The notes: generated by a model not told the origin, from the letters alone. DNA of 64,000 bases from Nocardia crassostreae (GCF_001613405.1 NZ_BDCH01000003.1:1-64000), one strand, 5' to 3'. Shown: positions 43,834 to 54,257, counted from the first letter of the stretch. Program-made: numbers and translations.

Positions 43834-44568
43834 TTACTCCCCCAAGATTTCCGAGACCAACCGAGGTACCGCGCGACCGATGGGTTCGCGCACCACCTCG
43901 GCGGCATAGGGGTCGTACGGCGTCGGCTCGGCATTCACGATCACGAGTTCGGCGCCGGAGTCGACGGCCACCGCACACATGGATGCGGCCGGTTCCACCT
44001 GCAGCGAGGTGCCGACGGCCAGGAAGATCGCGCTGCTCTCGGCGATCTCCACCGCCGCGCGGATCGCGTCACTGTCGAGCTGCTGACCGAACATGATGAC
44101 GCCCGCCTTGAGGATGCCGCCGCAGTCCGGGCAGTCCGGATCGGGTAGCCCGGCGGCCACCCGCTCCAGCGTGGCCGCCATGGAATCGGTGAAATCGCAG
44201 TCGATGCAGACGACTTCGAACATATTGCCGTGAATCTCCACCACGGTCTCGGACCCGGCGCGCTGATGCAGCCGGTCGATGTTCTGGGTGATGATCCCGA
44301 CCTCGCGCGCGGCCGCCAGCCGCACCAGCGCCTGATGCGCATCGTTCGGCCGGGCCTGCCAGGCCGGATTGTCCCGCCGCGCCAGCCACGCCCGGACCCG
44401 CAGCTCCGGATCGGCCACATAGTTCTGATAGGTGGACAGCAGCTCCGCGATCGGATCCTTGGTCCACACCCCGCGCGGGCCACGGAAATCCGGAATGCCG
44501 GAATCCGTCGAAATGCCCGCGCCGGTCAGTACGCCGATCGGGCCCTTGCGCGTTCGCCAGTCCGTCAC
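43834..44568 (-). CDS. Sir2-family NAD-dependent protein deacylase
   Basis: 244 residues. Rossmann-type LTGAGISTDSGIPDFRGPRGVW, NAD/acyl-lysine site TQNIDRLHQRAG, catalytic His in VEIHGNMFEV, and a Zn knuckle CIDCDF with CPDCGG. The C-terminal GTSLQVEPAASM and IVNAEPTPYD are the usual NAD contacts. It is a class U/III-like bacterial sirtuin (CobB-type). It may deacylate acyl-CoA synthetases, a known sirtuin target class (inference only). Monocistronic. Confidence 0.9.
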   Translation of the reverse strand: MTDWRTRKGPIGVLTGAGISTDSGIPDFRGPRGVWTKDPIAELLSTYQNYVADPELRVRAWLARRDNPAWQARPNDAHQALVRLAAAREVGIITQNIDRLHQRAGSETVVEIHGNMFEVVCIDCDFTDSMAATLERVAAGLPDPDCPDCGGILKAGVIMFGQQLDSDAIRAAVEIAESSAIFLAVGTSLQVEPAASMCAVAVDSGAELVIVNAEPTPYDPYAAEVVREPIGRAVPRLVSEILGE

Positions 44569-44643
44569 TCGCCCGAGGGTAGTCCCGTCCGGCCGCGCCG
44601 AGCCAGGGCATTTCGCCGCGGGTGGACAGCCGACGGCAGATGT

Positions 44644-45561
44644 TCAGACGGCGATCACCGCGGGCTTGTCCTCGGCGCGCCGGTATTGCCCAGGGGCCGA
44701 ACCGTATTCGCGCTTGAAGGCCTTGGCGAAGGCGAATTCGGATTGATAGCCGACCTTCCGCGCGACGGCGGCCAGCGAGGTGTCGGTCTCGCGCAGCAGG
44801 CGGGCGGCGGTGAGCATGCGCCAGCGGGTGAGATAGGACAGCGGCGGCTCGCCGACGGTGGCCGTGAAGCGGCGGGCCAGCGTGGCCCGGGAGACACCGG
44901 CCAGATCGCCGAGTTCCGGTACGGTCCACGCGCGTTCGGGCGCGGTGTGAATGGCGCGCAAGGTGGCGGCGACGGCCGGATCGGCGAAGGCGCCCGCCCA
45001 TCCGCTGGCCCGCGCCTCGGCCTGTTCGTCGAACCAGGCGCGCAGGATGAACAGCAGCAGGGCATCGAGAATCGAGGGGATGGCGGCATCGCTGCCGGGC
45101 CGGGGTTCGGCGATCTCGGCGGCGAGCAGATCCACCGCGGCGCGCAGCGCGGGATGGCGGCCGGGACGCGCGGGGAGATGGATGAATTCGGGGAGGTCGT
45201 CGACCAGCGGATGACCGCGGCGACGGCCGAGTTCGTAAGCGCCGCAGAGCAGGGCGGTGCGCGGGCCCGGCCCGGCGATCTCGCGTGGTTCGCCCGGACG
45301 CGCGGATTCGGTGACCGGACTGTGTGGCTGATCGGCGAGCACATGGTCGGCGCCGCGCGGCATGAGCAGGACATCACCGGGGCCCAGCGCCATCGGCGCA
45401 CCGGTCGGCGGCAGCACCCAGCACGAACCCTGGAGCACCACATGGAATCCCACGCCCGGCACCACCGGATAGCGGCGACCCCACGGTGCGTGCCGGATGA
45501 ACATGCCGGAGGCCGGATTGCCGGTGCGCAGGGCCGCGATGGTTTCGCTGAGAATGTCCAC
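44644..45561 (-). CDS. AraC-family transcriptional regulator with cupin sensor
   Basis: 305 residues from GTG 45561. N-terminal cupin (VVPGVGFHVVLQGSCWVLPP, GDVLLMPRGADHVL) and C-terminal double HTH (AWTVPELGDLAGVSRATLARRF and ARKVGYQSEFAFAKAFKREYGSAPGQYRR). Cupin_6-type AraC regulators usually activate a divergent oxidoreductase. The divergent neighbour is the saccharopine-dehydrogenase-like gene, and a 17-bp palindrome lies between them, so that gene is the likely target. Confidence 0.88.
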   Translation of the reverse strand: MDILSETIAALRTGNPASGMFIRHAPWGRRYPVVPGVGFHVVLQGSCWVLPPTGAPMALGPGDVLLMPRGADHVLADQPHSPVTESARPGEPREIAGPGPRTALLCGAYELGRRRGHPLVDDLPEFIHLPARPGRHPALRAAVDLLAAEIAEPRPGSDAAIPSILDALLLFILRAWFDEQAEARASGWAGAFADPAVAATLRAIHTAPERAWTVPELGDLAGVSRATLARRFTATVGEPPLSYLTRWRMLTAARLLRETDTSLAAVARKVGYQSEFAFAKAFKREYGSAPGQYRRAEDKPAVIAV

Positions 45562-45574
45562 TTAGTCATCATAT

Positions 45575-45591
45575 CGCTCATCGTTTGAGCG
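45575..45591. promoter_or_regulatory. palindromic operator candidate between araC-type gene and reductase
   Basis: CGCTCA-TCGTT-TGAGCG, 6-bp perfect arms, 14 bp from the regulator's start and 67 bp from the divergent gene. Further GAGC/GCTC half-sites follow up to 45635. Confidence 0.6.
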
Positions 45592-45657
45592 TTTCGAGCA
45601 TCAAACTGAGCAAATTAGCCATTACTTCGCTCACAGCGCCGCAATAGTGTCGTAGCC

Positions 45658-46716
45658 ATGACAACGACGAACACCACCGCCCAGCCGATCACCATCGCCG
45701 TCTACGGCGCCAACGGCCAGACCGGCGGCCCCATCCTCACCGAACTCCGCCGCCGCGGCATCACCCCGATCCTGGTGGGCCGCAATGCCGAACGACTGCG
45801 GGCCGCAGCGACGGCGGCCGGTCTCCCCGATGCCGAAATCCGGCTCGCCGACCTGGACGACCCGGCGGCACTGACGGCCGCGTTCACCGGCGCCGACGTG
45901 GTGATCAGCGCCGTCTCCGCCTTCGTCGACCTGGGCGAGCCGATCTTGGCCGCCGCCATCGCGGCGGGCGCGCACTACACCGACACCTCCGGCGAGCAAC
46001 TGTTCCTGAAGAAGGTCCTCGACGAATACGGCCCGCGCGCCGCGGCCGCCGGGGTGACCGTGATCTCCGGCATCACCGACAGCAACCTCCCCGGCGACCT
46101 GCTCGGCCACCTGGTGTCCCGCCGCGTGCCCGGCCCCGCCGATATCGTCCTCAGCCACCTGAGCTACAGCGGCGGCAACGGCTCCAAAGGCAGCGCCAAA
46201 ACCGTTCTGGCCAGCCTGGATTGGTTCCGCTCCGGCGGCTGGCACTACGCGGACGGCGACCTGCGCACCGGCCCCGCCACCGCCCACACCGAAATGACCT
46301 TCCCCGATCACACCGCCCCCACCCGCGTCGCGAAATTCCCCCAACCCCCGGTCCTCACCATCCCCCGCCACTCCGACGTCTCCTCGGTAACCGGCGTCCT
46401 GGACGAATCAATCCTGGCCCACCTCAGCGACTTCACCCCCGAAGCCCTCGAATCCATGCCCGAGGAACCAAGCTCCGAACTCCGCTACCACATGGTCGTA
46501 GACGCCCACGGCACCAACGGCGCCACCGTCCGCGGAGTAGTCAGCGGCCCGCACTCCTACCGCGACTCCGCCCTGATGGCGGTGGAGGTCGCCGCCCGCC
46601 TGGCCACCGGCACGGCAGCACCGGGCGTCCTGGCCCCCGCCGAGGCATTCGACCCCGAGGACGTGCTGAATTCGCTGGCGCCACACGGCATCACCTGGAC
46701 CATCGAGACCCGCTGA
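45658..46716 (+). CDS. saccharopine dehydrogenase-like NAD(P)-binding protein
   Basis: 352 residues. TIAVYGANGQTGGPILTELRRRG is a Rossmann motif; LVGRNAERLRAAATAAG and DVVISAVSAFVDLGEPILAAA, then HYTDTSGEQLFLKKVLDEYG, match the saccharopine dehydrogenase NADP-binding superfamily, which includes trans-acting enoyl reductase-like proteins. Substrate unknown. Divergent from the AraC regulator. It ends before an 11-bp hairpin. Confidence 0.82.
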   Translation: MTTTNTTAQPITIAVYGANGQTGGPILTELRRRGITPILVGRNAERLRAAATAAGLPDAEIRLADLDDPAALTAAFTGADVVISAVSAFVDLGEPILAAAIAAGAHYTDTSGEQLFLKKVLDEYGPRAAAAGVTVISGITDSNLPGDLLGHLVSRRVPGPADIVLSHLSYSGGNGSKGSAKTVLASLDWFRSGGWHYADGDLRTGPATAHTEMTFPDHTAPTRVAKFPQPPVLTIPRHSDVSSVTGVLDESILAHLSDFTPEALESMPEEPSSELRYHMVVDAHGTNGATVRGVVSGPHSYRDSALMAVEVAARLATGTAAPGVLAPAEAFDPEDVLNSLAPHGITWTIETR

Positions 46717-46796
46717 CCGCCGCCCGATCCGCCATCGCCGCGCCCAACCCACCGACCTCCGCACCCAGCGCCTCGACTCCGGCCGAGACACTCGAT

Positions 46797-46837
46797 GCCG
46801 ATCAGCCCACCGCGCCCCACCCGGCAGGCTGATCGGC
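46797..46837 (+). terminator. hairpin after the reductase gene
   Basis: 11-bp arms (46797-46807 with 46827-46837), 19-base loop; no T run. Confidence 0.5.
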
Positions 46838-46876
46838 GCGCCGCGTGGCGGCGGGTGAGCGCCTACGCTGGGCAGC

Positions 46877-47287
46877 ATGAGCGACGACCGGCCCGCACTG
46901 GCTGCCGAATTGGATCTGCTGCCTCACCCCGAAGGCGGCTGGTATCGGGAAACCTGGCGCAGCGGAGTGGAATTCGAGCCCGACGGCTACGACGGAAAGC
47001 GGTCCAGCGCCACCGCGATCTACTTCCTGCTGCTGCCGGGTGAGAAGTCCGCGCCACACACGGTGACCTCGGACGAGCCGTGGCTCTGGCACCGCGGCGG
47101 CCCGCTGCTGCTGAACATCGGCGGCGAGGAGATCGTCCTCGGCCCCGACGTCGAGAAGGGCCAGCGCCCCCAGGCCGTCGTCCCCGGCGGGATGAGCCAG
47201 GCCGCCCGCCCGGCCGATGACAACTACGTCCTCGTAAGCTGCGTCGTAGCACCAGGTTTCGACTTCGCCGACTTCCGCCTCGACTGA
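46877..47287 (+). CDS. cupin domain protein (cupin_5 / DUF985)
   Basis: 136 residues. LLPHPEGGWYRETWRSG, SSATAIYFLLLPGEKSAPHTV, LWHRGGPLLLNI and the C-terminal VSCVVAPGFDFADFRL are the DUF985 cupin signature. Function unknown; some relatives bind sugar nucleotides or metals. It ends at a very strong bidirectional terminator. Confidence 0.85.
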   Translation: MSDDRPALAAELDLLPHPEGGWYRETWRSGVEFEPDGYDGKRSSATAIYFLLLPGEKSAPHTVTSDEPWLWHRGGPLLLNIGGEEIVLGPDVEKGQRPQAVVPGGMSQAARPADDNYVLVSCVVAPGFDFADFRLD

Positions 47288-47318
47288 CATCCAGCCCACA
47301 ACGCCCCCCCACAACGCC

Positions 47319-47357
47319 CTCGCCCCCGCTGCGTTTGCAGCGGGGGCGAGTGGGTAT
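47319..47357. terminator. bidirectional terminator between cupin gene and Rv3527-like gene
   Basis: 14-bp GC-rich perfect stem (47319-47332 with 47337-47350), GTTT loop. Confidence 0.85.
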
Positions 47358-47370
47358 TTGGAGACGACTC

Positions 47371-47700
47371 TCAGTCGTCTACCTCGAGCATGCCCTCGGC
47401 GAGGGCGTGCTCGATGGTCTTCTCCAGGTTGGGGCAGGAGTCCGGTTTGCCGAAAATCGGTCCGGCTTCGGCCATTTTGCGGAAGACCGGGCAGTGGTCG
47501 GCCGGGTTGACCGTCCATTGCACGGTTTTCTGCTGTGCGCTGTGTTTGCGCACGAGCACCTGGGTTCCGCAGGTCTGGCACGCGAGGGGTGTCAGGCCGG
47601 ACTCCATGTAGTGCTCTTTGTCGAGGACCGTCTGGGCGCGCACCTGGGCCTGCTGCTCGGGACGATCCGACAAGTCGGGTGCTTTCGCCCAGGTGGTCAT
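47371..47700 (-). CDS. Rv3527-like Cys-rich protein downstream of kshA
   Basis: 109 residues, function unknown. Cys/His pattern CQTCG, HCPVF, SCPN suggests a metal site. Sequence KTVQWTVNPADHCPVFRKM is conserved in the KstR-regulated protein next to kshA in mycobacteria. Its ATG overlaps the kshA stop (TGATG), so it is coupled to the oxygenase. A role as an assembly or electron-transfer accessory for KshA is conceivable but unproven. Confidence 0.7.
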   Translation of the reverse strand: MTTWAKAPDLSDRPEQQAQVRAQTVLDKEHYMESGLTPLACQTCGTQVLVRKHSAQQKTVQWTVNPADHCPVFRKMAEAGPIFGKPDSCPNLEKTIEHALAEGMLEVDD

Positions 47701-48923
47701 CAGACTCCCGCCTCCTGTGCCGCGGCCGCGGCGGCCTGCTCGGCTTCCTTGGCCTCGGCGCGCTTGCGCAGATTCTCCGCGACCTCCTTCTCCCAGGCCT
47801 CATTGGCCTTGGAGGTGTCGACCTCGAATTCGAAGCGCTGCGTCATCTTCGGGTCGATATCGGCGACGTCCACATAGAACTGCTCATACCAGCGGCGTAG
47901 CTGGTAGACCGGGCCGTCCTCCTCGGTGAGGAGCGGATTGTCGATCTTGGACTTGTGCTTCCAGATCTCGACATCCTGCAGGAAGCCCTCGGAGACGCCC
48001 TCGGTCATCTTGTCGGCGAAGCTCTGCGCCTGCTCGTCGGGCAGTCCCTTGGGCTTCTCCAGCGTCACACCCCACTGCAGCACGAAGGAATCCTGCGTGA
48101 CCGGGTAGTGGCAGTTGATGAGCACCGTCTTGACCTGGAAGCCGCTGTAGATATTGAGCAGCGGGTTGATCATGTACGACGGCCCGAAGTACGACGCCTC
48201 GGACTCGAGGGTGACATCGATCCCGGCCTCGGCCGCCTGGCCGATATCGGGACGCCCCTTGGTCTTCAGGTACTGCGTCGCGACATGCCCTTCCAGGACG
48301 TTCTTGAAGTACGTCGGGAAGGCGTAGTGGATATAGAAGAAGTGCGCCATATCCACGACGTTGTCGATGATCTCGCGGCAGTTGGAGCCCTCGATCAGCA
48401 TCGAATGCCAGGTCCACGGCGTCCAGCCGTCATTGAGCGATTCGGAGCTGCTGCCGTCGGCAGTGGTGAACGGCCCGTCGATATACGGGATGGTCACCTC
48501 GTCGGTCGGCTTGGAGCCCTCGTGGTCGTGCCAGACGAACAGCTGGCCATTGCGTTCGAGGGTGTGCCAGGCCCGGGTGCGGGCCAGCGGCGGTACGCGC
48601 CGGGCGTAGGGGATCTCCGTGCATTTGCCGTCGCCGCCCCAGCGCCAGTCGTGGAACGGGCATGCGATGGAGTCGCCCTTGACCTCGCCCATGGACAGGT
48701 CGCCGCCGAGGTGGCGGCAGTAGCTGTCGAGTACCTTCAGCTCGCCCTTGCTGTTCATGAAAACGACCAGCTTGGTGCCGAAAGCATTGACCGCGTGCGG
48801 TTTCCCGTCACGGAAGGTGCTGGACAGACCCAGGCAGTGCCAGCCCCGGGCGAAGCGGGTGGGCATGGAGCCCACGTCGATCTCGCGGACCTTCCCGCGG
48901 GGCCCTTGGGGAGTTGTCGCCAT
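47700..48923 (-). CDS. kshA: 3-ketosteroid-9-alpha-monooxygenase, oxygenase component
   Basis: 407 residues; AAGGAGG precedes ATG 48923. Rieske [2Fe-2S] ligands Cys69-x-His71 and Cys88-x2-His91 (SYCRHLGGDLS, ACPFHDWRW). The catalytic iron set is in CREIIDNVVDMAHFFYIHYAFP (His194, His199 and a distal Asp). KshA with the reductase KshB hydroxylates C9 of the 3-ketosteroid, breaking ring B together with KstD. No kshB is in the window. A long Ala/Glu-rich tail ends the protein. KstR-like box 22 bp upstream. Confidence 0.95.
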   Translation of the reverse strand: MATTPQGPRGKVREIDVGSMPTRFARGWHCLGLSSTFRDGKPHAVNAFGTKLVVFMNSKGELKVLDSYCRHLGGDLSMGEVKGDSIACPFHDWRWGGDGKCTEIPYARRVPPLARTRAWHTLERNGQLFVWHDHEGSKPTDEVTIPYIDGPFTTADGSSSESLNDGWTPWTWHSMLIEGSNCREIIDNVVDMAHFFYIHYAFPTYFKNVLEGHVATQYLKTKGRPDIGQAAEAGIDVTLESEASYFGPSYMINPLLNIYSGFQVKTVLINCHYPVTQDSFVLQWGVTLEKPKGLPDEQAQSFADKMTEGVSEGFLQDVEIWKHKSKIDNPLLTEEDGPVYQLRRWYEQFYVDVADIDPKMTQRFEFEVDTSKANEAWEKEVAENLRKRAEAKEAEQAAAAAAQEAGV

Positions 48924-48944
48924 CGTTTTCCTCCTTGGAAGTAC

Positions 48945-48958
48945 TAGAACACGTTACA
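48945..48958. promoter_or_regulatory. KstR box upstream of kshA
   Basis: TAGAACACGTTACA fits TnnAACnnGTTnnA. Confidence 0.85.
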
Positions 48959-49046
48959 AAATTGATCGAAAGTTGGCCAGTAGAACGTCCAACTAACTGG
49001 CTGGGGCCGATTCGAGCCGCGTTTGAACGCCGTTCTCGACAGGAAT

Positions 49047-49060
49047 AGGAACGTGTTCTA
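49047..49060. promoter_or_regulatory. KstR-like box upstream of hsaA
   Basis: AGGAACGTGTTCTA matches the motif apart from the first base. It lies 63 bp before hsaA. A spaced palindrome GAAC-gcc-GTTC is close by at 49025-49034. Confidence 0.7.
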
Positions 49061-49123
49061 CTCTCAGGGGCACATAGGAACCGCTTCCCGATACCTATTC
49101 ACCAGGCAGGAGCAACTGGCGAG

Positions 49124-50293
49124 ATGACGCAAGAAGTAGTTGAGCGGGTCGAGGCGCTGCTGCCCACGCTGCGCGAACGCGCGCAGCAGGCAGAGGATCT
49201 GCGCCAGATCCCCGAGGAGTCCATCAAGGATCTTCAGAGCGCCGGATTCTTCAAGTTGCTGCAGCCGCGCCAGTGGGGCGGCTACGCCGGGGACCCGGTC
49301 GTCTTCTACGACACCGTCCGCAAGATCGCCAGCGCCTGCGGCTCCACCGGCTGGGTGGCGGGCATCATCGGCGTGCACAACTGGCATCTGGCGCTGTTCG
49401 ATCAGCGTGCGCAGGAAGAGGTCTGGGGCGAGAACACCGACGTCCGGATCTCCTCGTCGTATGCGCCCATGGGCGTGGGTCAGGTCACCGAGGACGGCAC
49501 CGGCTACACCGTGAACGGTTCCTGGGCCTGGTCCTCGGGCTCCGGCCACGCGGACTGGGTGGTCGTGGGCGGACCGGTCATCAAGAACGGCAAACCGGTC
49601 GACTTCGGCAGCTTCCTCATTCCACGCAGCGAATACACGATCAACGACGTGTGGCACGTGGTCGGCCTGCGCGGCACCGGTTCCAACACGGTCGTGGTCG
49701 AGAACGTGTTCGTACCCAAGCACCGTTTCCTCAGCTTCCGAGCCATGAGCGAGCTGAAATCGCCTGGCCTCGAGCAGAATACCGACCCGGTATACAAGAT
49801 GCCGTGGGGCACCATCCATCCCACCACCATCTCGGCGCCGATCGTAGGCATGGCCTATGGCGCGTACGAGGCGCACGTGGAGCATCAGGGCAAGCGCGTG
49901 CGCGCCGCCTACGCGGGCGAGCATGCCAAGGACGACCCGTTCGGCAAGGTGCGTATCGCCGAGGCCGCCAGCGATATCGACGCCGCCTGGCGGCAACTGT
50001 CGGGCAATGTGGCCGACGAGTACGCGCATCTGCTTGCGGGCGAGGAAATCCCGTTCGACCTGCGCGCTTGCGCGCGCCGCGATCAGGTGCGGGCCACGGG
50101 ACGGGCCATTCAGTCCATCGACAAGCTCTTCGAAGCCTCGGGGGCGACCGCCCTCGCGAACGGCACTCCGCTGCAGCGCTTCTGGCGCGACGCGCACGCC
50201 GGGCGGGTGCACGCGGCCAATGACGCCGAGCGCGCCTACGTCATGTACGGAACGCACGCCTTCGGGCTGCCCGTCGGCGACACGATTGTGTAG
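49124..50293 (+). CDS. hsaA: HsaA, flavin-dependent 3-HSA hydroxylase (oxygenase)
   Basis: 389 residues; the ACAD-fold flavin monooxygenase group. AAGFF-like start (SAGFFKLLQPRQWGGYAG), ACGSTGWVAGIIGVHNWHLALF, NGSWAWSSGSGHADWVVVGG, FEASGATALANGTPLQRFWRDAHAGRVHAAND. HsaA hydroxylates 3-HSA at C4 with FMNH2 from HsaB, giving the catechol 3,4-DHSA. Head of the hsaA-hsaD-hsaC-hsaB operon; spacing to hsaD is 3 bp. Confidence 0.95.
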   Translation: MTQEVVERVEALLPTLRERAQQAEDLRQIPEESIKDLQSAGFFKLLQPRQWGGYAGDPVVFYDTVRKIASACGSTGWVAGIIGVHNWHLALFDQRAQEEVWGENTDVRISSSYAPMGVGQVTEDGTGYTVNGSWAWSSGSGHADWVVVGGPVIKNGKPVDFGSFLIPRSEYTINDVWHVVGLRGTGSNTVVVENVFVPKHRFLSFRAMSELKSPGLEQNTDPVYKMPWGTIHPTTISAPIVGMAYGAYEAHVEHQGKRVRAAYAGEHAKDDPFGKVRIAEAASDIDAAWRQLSGNVADEYAHLLAGEEIPFDLRACARRDQVRATGRAIQSIDKLFEASGATALANGTPLQRFWRDAHAGRVHAANDAERAYVMYGTHAFGLPVGDTIV

Positions 50294-52077
<1,784 letters not shown>

Positions 52078-52079
52078 CG

Positions 52080-52682
52080 ATGACGGAGACGGACGGGGTG
52101 AACATGACGACGACAGACGCGCAGCCGGTGATCGATCCGCGCGCCTTCCGGAATGTGCTGGGGCAGTTCTGCACCGGTATCACCGTCATCACCACGCTCG
52201 GGGAGGACGGCGCACCGATCGGCTTCGCCTGCCAGTCCTTCGCGGCCCTCTCCCTGGAACCCCCGCTCGTCTTGTTCTGCCCCACCAAGGAATCCCGTTC
52301 CTGGGCGGCCATCGAGCGCAACGGCAAGTTCTGCGTGAACATCCTCGCCGAGGAACAACAGCCCGTCTGCGCCCGCTTCGGTTCCCGCGAACCCGATAAG
52401 TTCGCCGGAATCGGCTGGCGCACTTCGGACCTGGAGCTTCCGCTCCTGGACGACGCCCTCGCCACGATCCAGTGCACCGTGGACCAGGTCGTCGACGGCG
52501 GCGATCACTACATTGTGATCGGCCGAGTGCAGGCCTTGTCGGAGTCCACCGACTCCGGCAGGCCGCTGCTCTTCTACCGGGGCCAGTACACCGCCATCGA
52601 ACCGGAGAAGACCACCCCCGCGCCCTGGCGCGCGGACCTCGAGCACTTCCTCACCACGACCACGCTGGACACCTGGCTGTGA
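52080..52682 (+). CDS. hsaB: HsaB, flavin reductase partner of HsaA
   Basis: 200 residues from ATG 52080; a second ATG at 52104 follows. Flavin-reductase-like split barrel: FRNVLGQFCTGITVITTLGEDG, GFACQSFAALSLEPPLVLFCP, WAAIERNGKFCVNILAEEQ, GGDHYIVIGRV. It supplies reduced FMN to HsaA. Last gene of the operon; ends before a terminator. Confidence 0.94.
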   Translation: MTETDGVNMTTTDAQPVIDPRAFRNVLGQFCTGITVITTLGEDGAPIGFACQSFAALSLEPPLVLFCPTKESRSWAAIERNGKFCVNILAEEQQPVCARFGSREPDKFAGIGWRTSDLELPLLDDALATIQCTVDQVVDGGDHYIVIGRVQALSESTDSGRPLLFYRGQYTAIEPEKTTPAPWRADLEHFLTTTTLDTWL

Positions 52683-52710
52683 GGTAGTCCCTCTCATCGC
52701 TCGAATCGGC

Positions 52711-52741
52711 AACGGCCCCCGCGTAATCCGCGGGGGCCGTT
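52711..52741 (+). terminator. terminator of the hsaADCB operon
   Basis: 13-bp perfect stem (52711-52723 with 52729-52741), 5-base loop. Confidence 0.75.
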
Positions 52742-52787
52742 GTCATCGGAGACCCGAATCCGGATGCACCGGCAACCCGACTGCCGC

Positions 52788-53027
52788 TCAGCGTCCGAGC
52801 GCCTCGGCGAGTTGCGCATTGGTCGGTTCCACCAGCACCGCCCCGCCCGGCACCACGATCACCGGAATATTCTTCCGCCCACCCGCCAGCTCGACCGCCC
52901 GCCCCCGCGCCACCTCGTCCACCTCCACATCGATCTCGGTGAACGCCAGCCCCTGCTCCTTCAGCCAGATCTTCGCGCGGCGGCAGTCCCCACACCAGTC
53001 CGCTCCGTACAGGATGATCTCGTCCAT
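52788..53027 (-). CDS. glutaredoxin-like (mycoredoxin-type) protein
   Basis: 79 residues from ATG 53027. ILYGADWCGDCRRAKIWLKEQG holds the redox CxxC (Cys-Gly-Asp-Cys); NIPVIVVPGGAVLVEP gives the cis-Pro segment and glutathione/mycothiol-like binding loop. WCGDC differs from the CPYC/CGYC of standard glutaredoxins but occurs in actinobacterial mycoredoxin-like proteins. Cytosolic. Confidence 0.85.
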   Translation of the reverse strand: MDEIILYGADWCGDCRRAKIWLKEQGLAFTEIDVEVDEVARGRAVELAGGRKNIPVIVVPGGAVLVEPTNAQLAEALGR

Positions 53028-53098
53028 AACGTCCGACTGTATCGGTACGATGGTCGGCGACACCACGATCCATGCTGGTTGAAGGAACTGCGCGGTGC

Positions 53099-53323
53099 TC
53101 ATCTTCGATAGTTCCGCTTGTCTTCGAGTAGTTCGAGATCGAACGCGCCATCAGCAACGGCGTCCTGAAGACGAGTCAGCGCAAGTGCGCGCCGCCTGAT
53201 TTCCAGGACTTCGCGCAGCGCCGCTTTCACCGTGTCCGGCATCAGTGCCATTGCCGCCTCCCACCGTTTGGTGTCGACTTCTGAATCAAGGATGTCATGG
53301 GAGCTATCGAGCCTCTGAACCAC
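53099..53323 (-). CDS. small hypothetical protein
   Basis: 74 residues from GTG 53323, or 49 from ATG at about 53248. Helical, charged (ALREVLEIRRRALALTRLQD). Family not recognised; it may be a small helical antitoxin or modulator, as it is divergent from the DUF433 gene. The evidence is weak. Confidence 0.4.
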   Translation of the reverse strand: MVQRLDSSHDILDSEVDTKRWEAAMALMPDTVKAALREVLEIRRRALALTRLQDAVADGAFDLELLEDKRNYRR

Positions 53324-53381
53324 AGAGAGCGGTCAAGTTACTCACAAGGAGCGGTTACGGTCTGGTCGTAGCGTGAGGGGC

Positions 53382-53681
53382 ATGTCCGATCTGGCCCGCA
53401 TCACCTACGACCCGGCCATCTGCAGAGGAATGCCGGTGGTCCGGGGTCTGCGCTATCCCGTCGGGCTGTTGCTCGACCTGCTCGCGGCGGGATTGCCCGC
53501 TGACGAGATCCTCGACGACCACCCTGCGTTGGAGTCCGCCGATCTGCTGGCGGCGCTGGAATTCGCCGCGAGTACTGAACTACTTTCGAACTCTCGGGTA
53601 GCCTGGACTCATGGCCACCCGGACCTTCCCGTTCTCCACATTGATCAACAAGCAGACGAGTGTGTTCCCGGCCCTCGATGA
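53382..53681 (+). CDS. DUF433-domain protein (antitoxin-like)
   Basis: 99 residues from ATG 53382, with GAGGGG upstream. RITYDPAICRGMPVVRGLRYPVGLLLDLLAAGLPADEILDDHP is the DUF433 signature (HTH-like, often the antitoxin of a PIN-type toxin). The last 24 residues overlap the next gene in another frame and look atypical for the family. No PIN-type toxin gene is adjacent. Confidence 0.7.
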   Translation: MSDLARITYDPAICRGMPVVRGLRYPVGLLLDLLAAGLPADEILDDHPALESADLLAALEFAASTELLSNSRVAWTHGHPDLPVLHIDQQADECVPGPR

Positions 53682-54078
53682 CGCCGATGTGATCCTCGAG
53701 CGGCGGGATGCGGAAAATCTCGTGCTGATGCGCTCGGAGCGGTTCGAGGCGATGGTCAAGGGGCTCGGCCTGGCAGCGCGCTCACTGGCAATCGTCGCGA
53801 AAGCGAACCGCGCGCTCGCCGAGGAGGTCTTCGCCGAGGAATTGCCCTGGCTGACCTGGCTGCCCGATGAAGCACGGCCGCGGTGCATCAAAGATCTCTT
53901 GGACCATTTGCTCGCCGGGGCGGAAACAGGGCTGCTGCTGCCGTTCTCGCGCGCATTGCGGGAATGGCAGTCAACCGCCGAGATCTACTCCGATCCCGAG
54001 CTCACCCGACGGCTACGCGGGCCGTTCGACACGACCGATGCGGTCGACGTCGAACGCCCGGGTAGCGCCGATGGCTGA
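53611..54078 (+). CDS. Phd/YefM-like hypothetical protein
   Basis: 155 residues. The N-terminal INKQTSVFPALDDADVILERRDAENLVLMRSERFE resembles a Phd/YefM antitoxin strand-helix unit; the rest is helical and unassigned. It overlaps the DUF433 frame by 71 bp and the next small frame by 8 bp (ATGGCTGA), so the three look like one tight operon. Function inferred only from context. Confidence 0.5.
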   Translation: MATRTFPFSTLINKQTSVFPALDDADVILERRDAENLVLMRSERFEAMVKGLGLAARSLAIVAKANRALAEEVFAEELPWLTWLPDEARPRCIKDLLDHLLAGAETGLLLPFSRALREWQSTAEIYSDPELTRRLRGPFDTTDAVDVERPGSADG

Positions 54079-54214
54079 CAAGCTGGGGAGAGGAGACGAA
54101 GTCAGACGACCGGCAGGCTGGATCGTTCGATTGGTCGACCGTCAGGCACGGACGTTGTGGATAACGCAAGCAGGCACAGGCCATCCCAGGCAAACAGACA
54201 AGCGTCGTCGGTGA
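54071..54214 (+). CDS. small hypothetical protein downstream of the Phd-like gene
   Basis: 47 residues, ATG overlapping the preceding TGA. DEVRRPAGWIVRLVDRQARTLW; unrecognised. Included because the start overlap is that of a coupled gene; could be a remnant. Confidence 0.35.
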   Translation: MADKLGRGDEVRRPAGWIVRLVDRQARTLWITQAGTGHPRQTDKRRR

Positions 54215-54226
54215 ATACCGAACAGG

Positions 54227-54257
54227 ACCGGGCCGCGATCGCATCGATCGCGGCCCG
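54227..54257. terminator. bidirectional terminator before hsaF
   Basis: 14-bp perfect stem (54227-54240 with 54244-54257), CAT loop, between convergent small gene and hsaF. Confidence 0.75.
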
